Origin: Antedon mediterranea
Taxonomy: Eukaryota > Echinodermata > Crinoidea > Comatulida > Antedonidae
Assembly (NCBI RefSeq): GCF_964355755.1
Contig: NC_092673.1
Coordinates: 16,933,001 to 16,997,000 of the forward strand
DNA length: 64,000 bases
Direction of reading: 5' to 3'
Part shown: one piece after another, positions 9,001 to 16,913 of the stretch
Layout: each line of letters opens with the position of its first letter
How positions within the stretch are numbered: the first letter of the stretch is position 1
The notes under the pieces: generated by a model
What the model was told of the DNA's origin: nothing
The model's input: only the letters and a program-made list of their open reading frames with translations
Database searches by the model: none
Program-made: the position numbers and the translations under genes

Positions 9001-10862
9001 AAGTGTGTATGTTTGTGTGGGGTACGCCACTCCTCCCGCACAAACGAGTCTGATTTACCTTCCCAGTACTTTTTACATACCGGTACCCATTTCTATCACC
9101 TGGGTGGGGAGGAACAATGTGGATAAAGAATCTTGCTCAAGGACTCAACACTGCAGTGACCGAGCCGGGGCTTGAACCGACAACCTCTTGATTGCAAGTC
9201 CAATGCTCTAACCACAGTGCTCCACTATTAATTGTAATCATAAAAGTTTTACCTGATTATTTACAGACGATAGTGGGAAAGAATGAGACAGCATCATAAA
9301 CCAAGTGAAGGTAAATTATTAATTAAGTATTATACAAAATTGGGAGATAAACATAAAAATGAAGATCATATATGATTATAATATGATTAAGATGATAATG
9401 ACATAGAAGTTGGTGATATTGAGGATATTACTCAAAAATTTAGGATTTATAAAACAAAGAATATACTGTAACTTATTATAGGAATAAAATAATTAGAGTG
9501 AGTAGTTTTTTTGTAGTTGTTTCTAAAAGCTGATTATAGATATAGAAAATTGTTGAATTTAATTTATATGAATTATGATTTCAACAAATTTATTTACTTA
9601 AAATTGAAAATGATTTTGTGGTTTTTCAAGAATTTGTATTCATAATCTTAAAACATTAATTATGATAAGAATGTTATCTACTGAATTTATTACATGAAAT
9701 TTGAAATGATTTTGTGGCATTCCATGAATTATCATACTGTAAGTAATCATATTCAGATAATGATTATGATTTCAACAATGATTATGATCAATTATTATTC
9801 TTATATTATTATTATACTGAATTTATTACATTGGAAAATATTGTGGTGTTTTATGAATTTATATTCATTATTCATAATCTTAAAAAAGCAATTACAACTA
9901 GATTTAAACTCGTCACTTTGGACAAGTTTGGTTATCCGCCCGCAACAAAACGTATCTTGCGCATCAAGTACTTTTATGACTTTTCCAAAAAGTAGCCCAT
10001 TCAGAATTAAAACTGCCCTTTCAGTGTAATAACAAAATAAATCCTTTTATTTGATTGTTTTCTCGTGATTCATTTTAAAATTTCAAACGCCGTTTACGCG
10101 CGCCCTTTCTAATGTTACAAATTTCGGTAGCTATAAAACAGTTAAAAATTGATGTGAAGCAAACATGGCTGAAAATTACGTTAAAAAATATTCATTTATT
10201 TCAAAGTTATAACCAATTTAAGATTTTCAGAAAATCGCGCTTAACTTACGCTGCGCGGCTCTGACAGCGTCCAAAAGCTTGGCTGCACAACTTCAGTTAA
10301 ATGTCTAAATGCTGAACAAGTTTATACAACATATTATGTATAAGAGAAACAACGTGTACAAAATAAGAAGAATAAAACATTTCAAACGCCGTTTACGCGC
10401 GCACTTTCTAATGTTACAAATTTCGGTAGCGATACAAAAAGTTAGCAATTGATGTGAAGCAAACGTGGCTGAAAGTTACGTTAAAAAATGTTTATCGGTT
10501 TCGAAGTTATGACCGATTTAAGATTTTCAGAAAATCGCGCGTGACTTGCGCTACGCGGATCTGACATCGTCAAAAAGTTTGACTGCACATCTTCAGTTAA
10601 ATGTCTATAATGTTGACCAAGTTACAGCATCATGTTGAAGAGAAAAAGCCTGCACAAAATCTGAGAAAGAAAGAAGAATAATAAAAAAAAAAAGTAACAC
10701 TACAATAACAAATGCTTATCCGCTTGAGGCGGATAACCAATTTCCACAATAATCATGATACCATGATAACTAAATTTATTGATACTATTTTTCATTCGTA
10801 TAGATCTCTCAGAGGATGATGATGAAGACTTAAGTCACAGACTTAGCCCAATGATGCAATAA
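1..10862 (+). CDS. Gene A, 3' part: Roc-COR-Cys-rich-DED protein (spliced, 5' end outside window)
   Basis: Fifteen exons join in one frame (756 codons plus stop): 1-32, 653-742, 869-1048, 1201-1458, 1778-1972, 2662-2856, 3050-3355, 3520-3591, 4314-4527, 5631-5666, 6109-6150, 7520-7546, 7821-7877, 8312-8821, 10804-10862. Every junction has GT-AG ends and matching phase. Seen: the end of the GTPase G3 region, the strand-plus-G4 block (ILIVGTHKGK), a COR-like block (YDIGEIVYMPDN, VLDPMRLVEIV), the COR-C pattern (YYDFEGYLPDVLFPYLI), a Cys-rich module (CIPCRC) and a DED-like block (LRFLLFDKL). Known: Roc-COR proteins (LRRK, DAPK1, MFHAS1) are multidomain GTPases. Inferred: a death-fold adaptor GTPase. 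The ankyrin and P-loop part should lie upstream, as in gene B. No transcript evidence is available. Confidence 0.8.
236..550. mobile_element. TA-flanked MITE (mariner-like ends), copy 1
   Basis: Ends are TTGTCCCCTGAAAAA and the inverse TTTTTGGGGGACAA, each flanked by TA (234-235 and 551-552). It lies in a gene A intron. A second copy is at 30586-30803 and shares internal text such as ATAGTTATCCACTTTGACC. Terminal repeats with a TA target suggest a Tc1/mariner-type non-autonomous element. Confidence 0.7.
653..742 (+). CDS. Gene A exon: Roc strand after switch II
   Basis: 30 codons in phase 0, acceptor TTTGCAG, donor GTAAGT. It reads MFMTLQALYIVVFDLS and onward, the hydrophobic strand that in Roc domains follows the DxxGQ-YH-tH segment. 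The first Met is internal. The paralogue 61410-61499 has the same length, with many silent differences. Confidence 0.8.
869..1048 (+). CDS. Gene A exon: Roc G4 region
   Basis: 60 codons in phase 0, acceptor TTTTTCAG. The donor GTTAAT is weak (gene B has GTAATC here). It contains HHWTNLQFILSY and then TILIVGTHKGKLG, where the G4 motif is expected. Roco proteins usually have THxD; this one has THKGK. From about 881 to 1034 the DNA is almost identical to gene B although the flanking introns do not align. Confidence 0.82.
1201..1458 (+). CDS. Gene A exon: end of Roc and linker to COR
   Basis: 86 codons in phase 0, acceptor AAACAG, donor GTAAAT. Landmarks are YHKYFAIENS, DKSFSDLKQVI and PLKWMRFRCDL. 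Gene B has the same exon with 83 codons. In this family the region links the GTPase to COR. Confidence 0.82.
1778..1972 (+). CDS. Gene A exon: start of COR domain
   Basis: 65 codons, acceptor CTTTTAG, donor GTAAGT. It reads LLNYLYDIGEIVYMPDN, then VLDPMRLVEIV. This is the helix-turn pattern (yLhdiGevlyf, LdPqwLv) found at the start of COR in Roco proteins. The paralogue 63063-63251 is two codons shorter. Confidence 0.85.
2272..2544. mobile_element. piggyBac-like MITE in a gene A intron
   Basis: It is flanked on both sides by TTAA (2268-2271 and 2545-2548). Ends are CCCTTTTACTGCGTGTA and the inverse of CCCTTTCACTGTGCGTAA. TTAA duplications and CCC termini are typical of piggyBac-type elements. 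An internal perfect palindrome with arms TACCCGGTA and TACCGGGTA sits just inside the left end. Confidence 0.75.
2662..2856 (+). CDS. Gene A exon: COR N-terminal subdomain
   Basis: 65 codons, acceptor after a T run, donor GTAGGT. It reads GILEEDLLRKLWKDSKVDN and then FLVALMIQLGFICER. This matches the COR pattern of a short helical gate (G.l....l..lW) followed by a helix ending in L.. fgl. The equivalent gene B exon lies beyond the right edge. Confidence 0.82.
3050..3355 (+). CDS. Gene A exon: COR C-terminal subdomain
   Basis: 102 codons, acceptor ATTTCAG, donor GTAATA. It reads SFFVPLRLAI, then IYYDFEGYLPDVLFPYLI, then AELYLDENHHVTLSL. The phrase 'yyFdGyLP.glFp.Li' followed by a strand-rich stretch is characteristic of COR-C. 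It is the longest exon of the COR block. Confidence 0.85.
3520..3591 (+). CDS. Gene A exon: acidic linker
   Basis: 24 codons in phase 0, acceptor TTTCTAG, donor GTATGT. It encodes a polar, acidic stretch (DSFDETSNEEPSAEA) between COR-C and the Cys-rich module. No domain is recognised. The phases fit both neighbours. Confidence 0.7.
4314..4527 (+). CDS. Gene A exon: Cys-rich module after COR
   Basis: 71 codons plus one base, acceptor ATCTTTAG, donor GTAAGA. It has paired cysteines (CIPCRC, then FQCRKFTC, then VTCYKRLFG) and histidine, a possible metal-binding fold. I recall similar Cys-rich segments after COR in invertebrate Roco-like proteins but cannot name the family. It ends in phase 1, which starts the run of phase-1 micro-exons. 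Confidence 0.78.
4763..5330. repeat. Tandem repeat, unit 84-90 bp, about 6.5 copies
   Basis: CCAGTAGTAGTAC recurs at about 4763, 4850, 4940, 5024, 5112, 5200 and 5288. The array is intronic. It is open in one frame over part of its length, which comes from the repeat and is not a gene. Confidence 0.85.
5631..5666 (+). CDS. Gene A micro-exon 1: basic linker
   Basis: 36 nt, phase 1 to phase 1, acceptor TTTGCAG, donor GTAATT. It encodes DETERKRRNSNQG with the split codons. RKRR resembles a basic nuclear-localisation or docking patch. The symmetric phase means it could be skipped without a frameshift. Intron and exon are duplicated with the next micro-exon. Confidence 0.7.
6109..6150 (+). CDS. 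Gene A micro-exon 2: basic linker, duplicate of micro-exon 1
   Basis: 42 nt, phase 1-1, acceptor ATTTGCAG, donor GTGATT. It encodes DEIGKGRKRRKPDQG, clearly related to the 5631 exon. The upstream intron also repeats (about 5461-5545 and 5806-5885), so intron and exon were copied together. Confidence 0.7.
6251..6543. mobile_element. Probable MITE with TTATAACATGGGT ends
   Basis: The left end TTATAACATGGGT (6251) is mirrored by ACCCATGTTGTAA (to 6543). The interior, with a repeated AGTGGTGAT phrase, is non-coding. No clear target duplication is seen. It abuts the next inverted-repeat element. Confidence 0.5.
6545..6695. mobile_element. Fold-back MITE, about 151 bp
   Basis: The first 43 bp and last 43 bp are near-perfect inverted copies (ACAAATAACGCACAA at the left, TTGTGCGTTATTTGT at the right). 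Each arm is itself nearly palindromic around TCTAA. It could fold into a cruciform. No target duplication was identified. Confidence 0.65.
7082..7262 (+). pseudogene. LINE reverse transcriptase fragment
   Basis: It reads VNKLKLGKSPGQDGI, MLK, a stop, then LFNLSLSTGNILNDWMKANV. This is the conserved N-terminal RT motif (LK.GKSpGpDGI, then LFN.SL..G..P..WK.A.v.P) of jockey/CR1-type non-LTR elements. It is broken by a stop codon and truncated at both ends, inside a gene A intron. Confidence 0.75.
7520..7546 (+). CDS. Gene A micro-exon 3
   Basis: 27 nt, phase 1-1, acceptor TGTTACAG, donor GTATGT. It encodes DDVGTSSNQG. The SNQG ending repeats that of micro-exon 1, so it is probably a further diverged copy. 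It is very short and would be missed by simple gene finders. Confidence 0.6.
7821..7877 (+). CDS. Gene A micro-exon 4: acidic linker
   Basis: 57 nt, phase 1-1, acceptor TTTTTAG, donor GTAAGA. It encodes GSSDEDEREGTSQSHQQSEG. It is acidic and Ser/Gln-rich, and is the apparent parent of the decayed exon at 9267-9310. Confidence 0.68.
8312..8821 (+). CDS. Gene A exon: death-effector-like domain
   Basis: 169 codons plus split codons, acceptor ATTTGCAG, donor GTAAAA, phase 1-1. The first 75 residues or so (RYCWLRFLLFDKLDV, DLLNALEVKGLISPTN, NLLLEI) follow the DED pattern of helices 2 to 5 (lrfLlfd.l, dll..Le.kglis..n...L.ell). The second half (YRKRLFKALKQVDPEAF and onward) is helical and charged, possibly another helical bundle that I cannot name. 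Known: DEDs mediate homotypic assembly in death and immune signalling. Inferred: this tail recruits DED partners. Confidence 0.8.
8930..9232 (-). mobile_element. tRNA-derived SINE (minus strand)
   Basis: On the reverse strand, TGGTTAGAGCATTGG (A-box-like) is followed about 35 nt later by GGTTCAAGCCCC (B-box). These are the internal RNA polymerase III promoter elements of a tRNA-headed SINE. The body runs to about 8930. It lies 35 bp upstream of the stop-containing exon 9267 and could affect its splicing. Confidence 0.72.
9267..9310 (+). pseudogene. Gene A stop-containing duplicate exon (skipped or alternative end)
   Basis: It is 44 nt, between an acceptor TTTACAG and a donor GTAAAT, and ends in CCAAGTGAAG as the 7821-7877 exon nearly does. 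The intron after it also resembles the intron after 7877. In phase it reads DDSGKE and then TGA at 9284-9286. Its length is not a multiple of three, so skipping it is required for the last exon to stay in frame. Inclusion would give a short alternative C-terminus or trigger decay. Confidence 0.55.
9570..9890. repeat. Degenerate tandem repeat, about 3 units
   Basis: AT-rich units of about 100-140 bp share CTGAATTTATTACAT, GATTTTGTGG and TTCATAATCTTAAAA. They are intronic and have no coding signal. Confidence 0.55.
9928..10740. mobile_element. Terminal-inverted-repeat element, about 0.8 kb, in the last gene A intron
   Basis: TTGGTTATCCGCC at 9928 is mirrored by GGCGGATAACCAA at 10728-10740. 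Inside are two tandem copies of a unit of about 301 bp (10078 and 10379), each opening with TTTCAAACGCCGTTTACGCG. No transposase and no clear target duplication is seen. Confidence 0.65.
10078..10680. repeat. Two tandem copies of a unit of about 301 bp
   Basis: Copies begin at about 10078 and 10379 (TTTCAAACGCCGTTTACGCGCGC) and stay alignable to AAAATCTGAG/AATAAG-type ends. They form the body of the inverted-repeat element at 9928-10740. Confidence 0.75.
10804..10862 (+). CDS. Gene A terminal coding exon
   Basis: Acceptor TATAG, phase 1 entry from the DED exon. It encodes LSEDDDEDLSHRLSPMMQ and a TAA stop at 10860-10862. It is an acidic tail like the earlier linkers. AATAAA overlaps the stop codon (10858-10863). 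Confidence 0.65.
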
Positions 10863-10863
10863 A
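10858..10863 (+). terminator. AATAAA polyadenylation signal overlapping the gene A stop codon
   Basis: The hexamer AATAAA includes the TAA stop. If used, cleavage would fall some 10-30 nt later and the 3' UTR would be tiny. No second AATAAA is obvious in the next 200 bp, so the site is plausible but untested. Confidence 0.4.
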
Positions 10864-11206
10864 CATGGACAAATTTATACAAATGTTAGACGACGTTAAA
10901 GTGTTGAAAACTGGTACCAGTACAATCGATTTTATCTGCGAATTAAATAGCGATTGGGTTGCGATGTAATGTTAGCGTGTCATACCTCAATGTACAATTG
11001 CATAGATATCCTGGTATCCCAGGATTAAAACACACTAGTTATTGTCTGTGGTGTTCTCTTTCCACAAAAAATTATCTGTCCCCTTATAATAGGATTAAAT
11101 CAACCATTTGGCACTCTCAAACGTGTCCCTGTCCCTTTAATAGGGTTGTCCCCTGGAGGAGTTGGCTGTAGAGTTAAAACATATTTCCCCTCGTTTTATG
11201 AGGAAA
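10864..11206. other. Gene A 3' flank, no gene seen
   Basis: Short open frames only. No exon-like or RNA structure is recognised. It leads into the 61-bp array. Confidence 0.5.
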
Positions 11207-11510
11207 TGTCCCCTGAATGGGGGTGTCCTAAAGAAGGGTTTACTCCAGTAGTAAAGAGGAGGGGTGTGTCCCCTGAATGGGGGTGTACTAAACAAGGGGT
11301 TTACTCCAGTAGTAAAGAGGAGGGGTGTGTCCCCTGAATGGGGGTGTACTAAACAAGGGGTTTACTCCAGTAGTAAAGAGGAGGGGTGTGTTCCCTGAAT
11401 GGGGGTGCACTAAACAAGGGGTTTACTCCAGTAGTAAAGAGGAGGGGTGTGTCCCCTGAATGGGGGTGTACTAAAGAAGGGGTTTACTCCAGTAGTAAAG
11501 AGGAGGGGTT
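11207..11510. repeat. Tandem repeat, unit 60-61 bp, 5 copies
   Basis: The phrase TGTCCCCTGAATGGGGGTG recurs at 11207, 11267 and then every 61 bp, with GTTTACTCCAGTAGTAAAG in each unit. CCCCTGAATGGGG is a small hairpin in every unit. Confidence 0.85.
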
Positions 11511-12020
11511 CTACTGTTGAAAGATTTATTATAAGATTTCAGTGTACTAAATGGTACATGAATGTTAGCAACAAAAAAAAGATGACAAAACAAAATAACA
11601 ATACTGGAATATTACAAAAAATAACAGTAGGCCTAATGGTGTCCCTTCCTTTAATAAGTACATGCGAAAATCAACCTATGGTTTCATGCAACGTATGTTG
11701 AATAGTGGTAACATCCTTGTTGCTTGTGTTTGCAAACATATGCTCCAAAACTCCAAAATGTATTGTAGATGGAGAAGCATTCTATATACTAAAGTTTAGA
11801 GTTTACGATTTTTCTTTTTATAAGTTTATTAATATGGGTGATATTTCCGAAATAAAAAGAAATTGATAATTGAAAACCAAAAAAAATGTCATCATGTGAC
11901 CTAAAAATATACATGTGGGTATAAAACATTCCTACTGTTCCTCAGGCATTACCTATTGCTATATTTCTGTTTTTATATTTTGGCAAAAATCAAATGACAT
12001 TTTTTTAATAAGAATTGATT
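11511..12020. other. No gene recognised
   Basis: AT-rich sequence between the 61-bp array and a LINE fragment, with only short, unconvincing open frames. Confidence 0.4.
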
Positions 12021-12039
12021 TAAGTAAGAAGAATATGTG

Positions 12040-12253
12040 TTACTCCAGACCTCAATGCCATAAACAAATAAATAATAATTTTTTTTTTCTTATATTTTGG
12101 GCATAAACTATCAATATTATTTTTCCATGAAAGAAATTTATCAAATTTTACTCCAACAAACAAGACTTCATCTACTTCATTGATTACATTCTCTCCAATA
12201 TACAGACATCCAATTTTTTTTAAATGTTTCTTCTGTTTTGAAAAATAATCCAA
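12040..12253 (-). pseudogene. LINE reverse transcriptase fragment (C-terminal side)
   Basis: The reverse strand reads IGENVINEVDEVLFVGVKFD and then LSWKNNIDSL. This matches the RT thumb-region pattern of jockey/CR1-like LINEs (i.v..fLGv.iD..LsW..Hi). It is short and truncated. Confidence 0.6.
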
Positions 12254-12554
12254 AGGTCAAAGTCACAATCCACTCTTGATTCCCTCTTTTATAAAAAACA
12301 TTTGTAAAAAAAAAAGTAGTTCAAGGAATGCAGCCTTGCTTGTCAAATGAAACGACAACATTGATTTCAAGATTTTTGTCAAATACAGTCAGCTTTCTTA
12401 AAACAGAACTTTACAAATTTCAATTTTGTTACCGTTTCAAATTCTATTATTGATTTTATAAAAAGATTAAAAAGAAAATTAGACTTTTAGTTTCCTCAAG
12501 GAAATTGAGTAATTGTGTATTAAAAAGACCAAAGAAATCATGAAATAAAGTAGG

Positions 12555-13257
12555 TAATGCCGTAGTAGACAGTTGTCATCATATTGAAGCTGTAACTCAG
12601 TTGTCAATTGTGTACTCAATGCTGTAGTAGACAGTTGTCAACATATAGAAGCTGTAACTCAGTTGTCAATTGTGTACTCAATGCTGTAGTAGACAGTTGT
12701 CATCATATTGAAGCTGTAACTCAGTTGTCAATTGTGTACTCAATGCTGTAGTAGATAGTTGTCAACATATTGAAGCTGTAACTCAGTTGTTAATTGTGTA
12801 CTCAATGCTGTAGTAGACAGTTGTCAACATATTGAAGCTGTAACTCAGTTGTCAATTGTGTACTCAATGCTGTAGTAGATAGTTGTCAACATATTGAAGC
12901 TGTAACTCAGTTGTCAATTGTGTACTCAATGCTGTAGTAGATAGTTGTCATCATATTGAAGCTGTAACTCAGTTGTCAATTGTGTACTCAATGCTGTAGT
13001 AGATAGTTGTCAACATATTGAAGCTGTAACTCAGTTGTCAATTGTGTACTCAATGCTGTAGTAGATAGTTGTCAACATATTGAAGCTGTAACTCAGTTGT
13101 CAATTGTGTACTCAATGCTGTAGTAGACAGTTGTTAACATATTGGAAGCTGTAACTCAGTTGTCAATTGTCTACTCAATGCTGTAGTAGACAGTTGTAAA
13201 CATATTGAAGTTGTAACTCAGTTGTCAATTGTCTACTCAATGCTGTAGTAGACAGTT
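12555..13257. repeat. 62-bp tandem array, left half (about 11 copies)
   Basis: The unit contains AATGCTGTAGTAGACAGTTG and GAAGCTGTAACTCAGTTGTC. The same array in the same orientation resumes at 16914 after the large element, and the phase of the unit continues across it. Confidence 0.9.
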
Positions 13258-14029
13258 TAGTAGAGCAGTTAGTGCCATAAAAATAGCCAAGTTGTGCACT
13301 TTATTACCAAAGCATGAAACTTGCCACAAAGTTTCTTTGATGTATATAGATTAAAAATATCGGGGGGTGCCAAGTGTCCAACGTCCGGTATGGCGGCCAT
13401 CTTGATTTCAAAATGGCCACCATAAAAACAAAAAGTCTTCATATCTTGGCAACTATAAACAGTAGAGACTTGATTCTGGTGTTAAATTGTTCACAAACCA
13501 CATATTTCTATTTACTCTAATGAAAAGTTTCGTCAAAAAATGACCGGAAATGACGTTTCTCCCAGTTTGACCTTTGACCTCTTATCTGTATATCTCAGTA
13601 ACTACTGATCATTTTCAATCGATTTTGGTGTCATTTTGTTCAGAATAGAGACATTTATATTTGTAGTAATGAAACATTTTCACATAAAATGACTGGAAAT
13701 ACAATTTATAACCTTTGACATATATAATATGTAAACAAGGTTTACATTGGTATAAATGCACCTAATTTTTTTAACGAAATAAATGACACTGCAAAAATGA
13801 GCAGGAATTATTATTCTGAATTTTTGACTTTTGATGTGATAGGATAGGTGTAAAGTATGACAGATCACTGAGAAACAGCAATCACTGAGCTCATCTATGC
13901 CGACTTGTTTGCTAAACTGTGATGTGTCAATCGTTAGATAAAAGTTTTGGTCCTCTCTCCATCTTTTTTTTTGCAATGTATTATACCATATGGACAATTG
14001 TCTGAAATAAAAGTTGAATTGAATTGTTA

Positions 14030-14322
14030 GATGCCATTTGGAAATATTTTTGATGTAAAGTAGCATTCTTTCGTTGGCCTCTTTGATGTTGCATATGAGA
14101 CAAGTTCGGAAAGTTTGCATTTTCATGAGTTAAGAGAATACCGTCTTTCAAACTTACTACAAACTTATCCTGCATTTGTGCAGTAGACCTACTTTCATTA
14201 GTCAGAAACTCAAATAATTCTTGTTCATTTTCGTTGCATCTAAAAAAATGTACTCCATTTTTATGGTAATGGGCCTTTGCTGTAAACCATCTGTATCCTT
14301 TTCCTCGATTTTCTCTACTCAT
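14030..14322 (-). pseudogene. Frameshifted protein remnant inside the 3.66-kb element
   Basis: The reverse strand reads HFFRCNENEQELFEFLTNE, VVSLKDGILL, NFPNLSHM. After a frameshift near 14085 it reads NIKEANERMLLYIKNISK. From memory this resembles the 'CnEeNK.ElF.FL ... HEEADtRmllH' multicopy hypothetical proteins common in cnidarian, mollusc and echinoderm genomes, probably mobile-element linked. I cannot verify that by search. Confidence 0.5.
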
Positions 14323-14525
14323 TGATTTTTTAGCAAAATCCGAACCAAATCAATTCGTAAAAGACATCTCAATATAATTATTCAAGTAATTCTCAAATTA
14401 GTGACATGGACCTACAATATACTGTTCTGTACAAGACCTTTTTAGGCATCCACTTGTGGACTTTCACTTTGAAGGTCTTGGTCTCCTAATCATACAAGAA
14501 ACAATGTCTGATTTAATCAATCAAA

Positions 14526-15975
14526 GTAGTGGGTCCAGACAAAGAAGGGGATGTAAGACCATCCACAGACAAAGAAGGGGGTATAAGACTATCCACAGAC
14601 AAAGAAGGGGTGTAAGACCATCCACAGACAAAGAAGGGGGTGTAAGACCATCCACAGACAAAGAAGGGGGTATAAGACCATCCATACACAAAGAAAGGGG
14701 TGTAAGGCCATCTACAGACAAAGAAGGGGGTGTAGGACCATCCACAGACAAAGAAGGGGGTGTAAGACCATCCACAGACAAAGAAGAAAGGGGTGTAGGA
14801 CCGTCCACAGACAAAGAAAGGGTGTAAGGCCATCCACAGAGAAAGAAGGGGTGTAAGACCATCCACAGACAAAGAAGGGGTGTAAGACCATCCACAGACA
14901 AAGAAGGGGTGTAAGACCATCCACACACAAATAAAGGGGTGTAATACCATCAACAGACAAAGAAAGGGGTGTAATACCATGAACAGACAAGGAAGGGGAT
15001 ATAAGACCGTCCACAGGCACAGAAGGGGTGTAAGACCGTCCACAGACAAAGAAAGCGGTGTAAGACCGTCCACAGACAAAGAAGGGGGTGTAGGACCGTC
15101 CACAGACAAAGAAGGGGGTGTAAGACCACCCACTGACAAAGAAAGGGTATAGGACCACTTACAGACAAAGAAGGGGGTATAAGACCATCCACAGACAAAG
15201 AAGGTGATGTAGGACCATCCACAGACAAAGAAGGGGGTGTCGGACAATCCACAGACAAAGAAGGGGATGTAAGACCACCCACAGACAAAGAAGGGGTTGT
15301 AAGACCATCCACACACAAAAAAGGGATTATAAGACCATCTACAGACAAAGAAGGGGGTATAAGACCATCCACAGACAAAGAAGGGGTATAAGACCATCCA
15401 CAGAGAAAGAAGGAGGTGTACAGTGTAAGACCATCCACAGACAAAGAAGGGGTGTAAGACCATCCACAAACAAAGAAAGGGGTGTAATACCATCAACAGA
15501 CAAAGAAAGGGGTTTAATACCATCAACAGACAAAAAAAGGGGGTATAAGACCGTCCACAGACAAAGAAAGGGGTTCACGACCATCCACAGACAAAGAAGG
15601 GGGTATAAGACCATCCATAGACAACGAAGGGGGTGTAGGACTATCCACAGACAAAGAAGGGGGTGTAGGACCATCCACATACAAAGAAGGGAGTGTAGGA
15701 CCATCCACAGACAAAGAAGGGGTGTAAGACCATCTACATACAAAGAAAGGGGTGTAAGATCATCCACAGACAAAGAAGCGGGTATAAGACCATCCACAGA
15801 CAAAGAAGGGGGGTATAAGACCATCCACAGACAAAGAAGCGGGTATAAGACCATCCACAGACAAAGAAGCGGGTATAAGACTATCCACAGACAAGGAAGG
15901 GGGGTATAAGACCATCCACAGACAAAGAATGGGGTATAAGACCATCTACAGACAAAGAAGGAGGGGTAGGACCAT
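14526..15975. repeat. Minisatellite, unit about 30 bp, roughly 48 copies
   Basis: Units contain CCACAGACAAAGAAGGGG and GTAAGACCAT with small length changes. It produces long open frames in several reading frames on the minus strand, up to 337 codons, which are repeat artefacts. It sits inside the 3.66-kb element. Confidence 0.9.
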
Positions 15976-16379
15976 ATTACCGAGGAAGCATAGGCCTACA
16001 AAAAGAAGATGCAATCAAAATAGGCCTACCAGCCACTTGGAAAACAATAAATTGTAGAATAACTGAGGCTTGATTGTTGAAATATAAAGGGTTCTTTGTA
16101 AGGTCATTAATAATATATTGATATAAACACGATCATCATACTATTCATTTGACATTCAAATACAGTCTATCTCGAAAAGAAGCTCATACTATCACCTTTT
16201 CGAGGTTTGACGGTATTCCATAACATGTATGTTATTTCCTCTGTCAAACTATTAAAACTTTTAGCGAATCAGAAGGTGCCAACATCGTTGAACTACTAAC
16301 CAAGCACAATATTTACCAATTTTATGTACAATATACAATTTAAGTACATTAATCATTTAATATAATTACGCCTATCAGG
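15976..16379. other. Spacer inside the 3.66-kb element
   Basis: No gene, repeat or structure is recognised between the minisatellite and the right arm. Confidence 0.4.
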
Positions 16380-16913
16380 TCAAAGTTCAAAATTAGGTGC
16401 ATTTAAGACCACCAAAAACCACATACAGTATATTCACATAATTAAAAATCAATAATTAAATGTCAAAGGTCATAAATTGTATTTCCGGTTATTTTATGTG
16501 AAAATGTTTCATTACTACAAATATAAATGTATTTATTCTGAACAAAATGACACCAAAATTGATTGAAAATGACCAGTAGTTACAGAGATATACAAATACG
16601 AGGTCAAAGGTCAAACTGAAAGAAACGTCATTTCCGGTCATTTTTGGACGAAAATTTTCATTAGAGTAAATAGAAATATATAGTTTGTGAACAATTTGAG
16701 ACCAGAATTAAGTCTCTAATGTGTATAGTTGCCAAGATATGAACATTTTTTGTTTTTATGGTGGCCATTTTGAAATCAAGATGGCCGCCATACCGGACGT
16801 TGGACACTTGGCACCCCCCGATATTTTGAATCTATATACATTATAGAAACTTTGTGCCAAGTTTCATGCTTTGGTAATAAAATGCACAGCTCATGTCATT
16901 AACTGCTCTACTA

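Larger units (their letters stand above)
13258..16913. mobile_element. 3.66-kb long-TIR element inserted in the 62-bp array
   Basis: The left end TAGTAGAGCAGTTA is mirrored at 16900-16913. Arms of about 500 bp (to about 13,760 and from about 16,380) are inverted copies, for example GGCGGCCATCTTGATTTC at the left and GAAATCAAGATGGCCGCC at the right. The array reads continuously when the element is removed, with GTT (or AGTT) repeated at both edges as a 3-4 bp target duplication. It holds a decayed minus-strand gene and a 30-bp minisatellite. The superfamily is not determined. Confidence 0.85.

Noticed and set aside
8930-9232. Possible functional tRNA gene (A and B boxes on minus strand)
   Set aside because: The tRNA-like head is attached to a longer body and does not fold as a complete tRNA; SINE is the better call.
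13680-14126. 148-codon minus frame taken as an intact gene
   Set aside because: Only its first part shows family-like residues and it must be joined by a frameshift to the 14322 segment; it then runs into the element arm. Treated as a decayed remnant.
14513-15945. Long minus-strand open frames (up to 337 codons) and a plus frame over the 30-bp array
   Set aside because: They follow from the repeat unit, exist in several overlapping frames and have no splice or promoter context.
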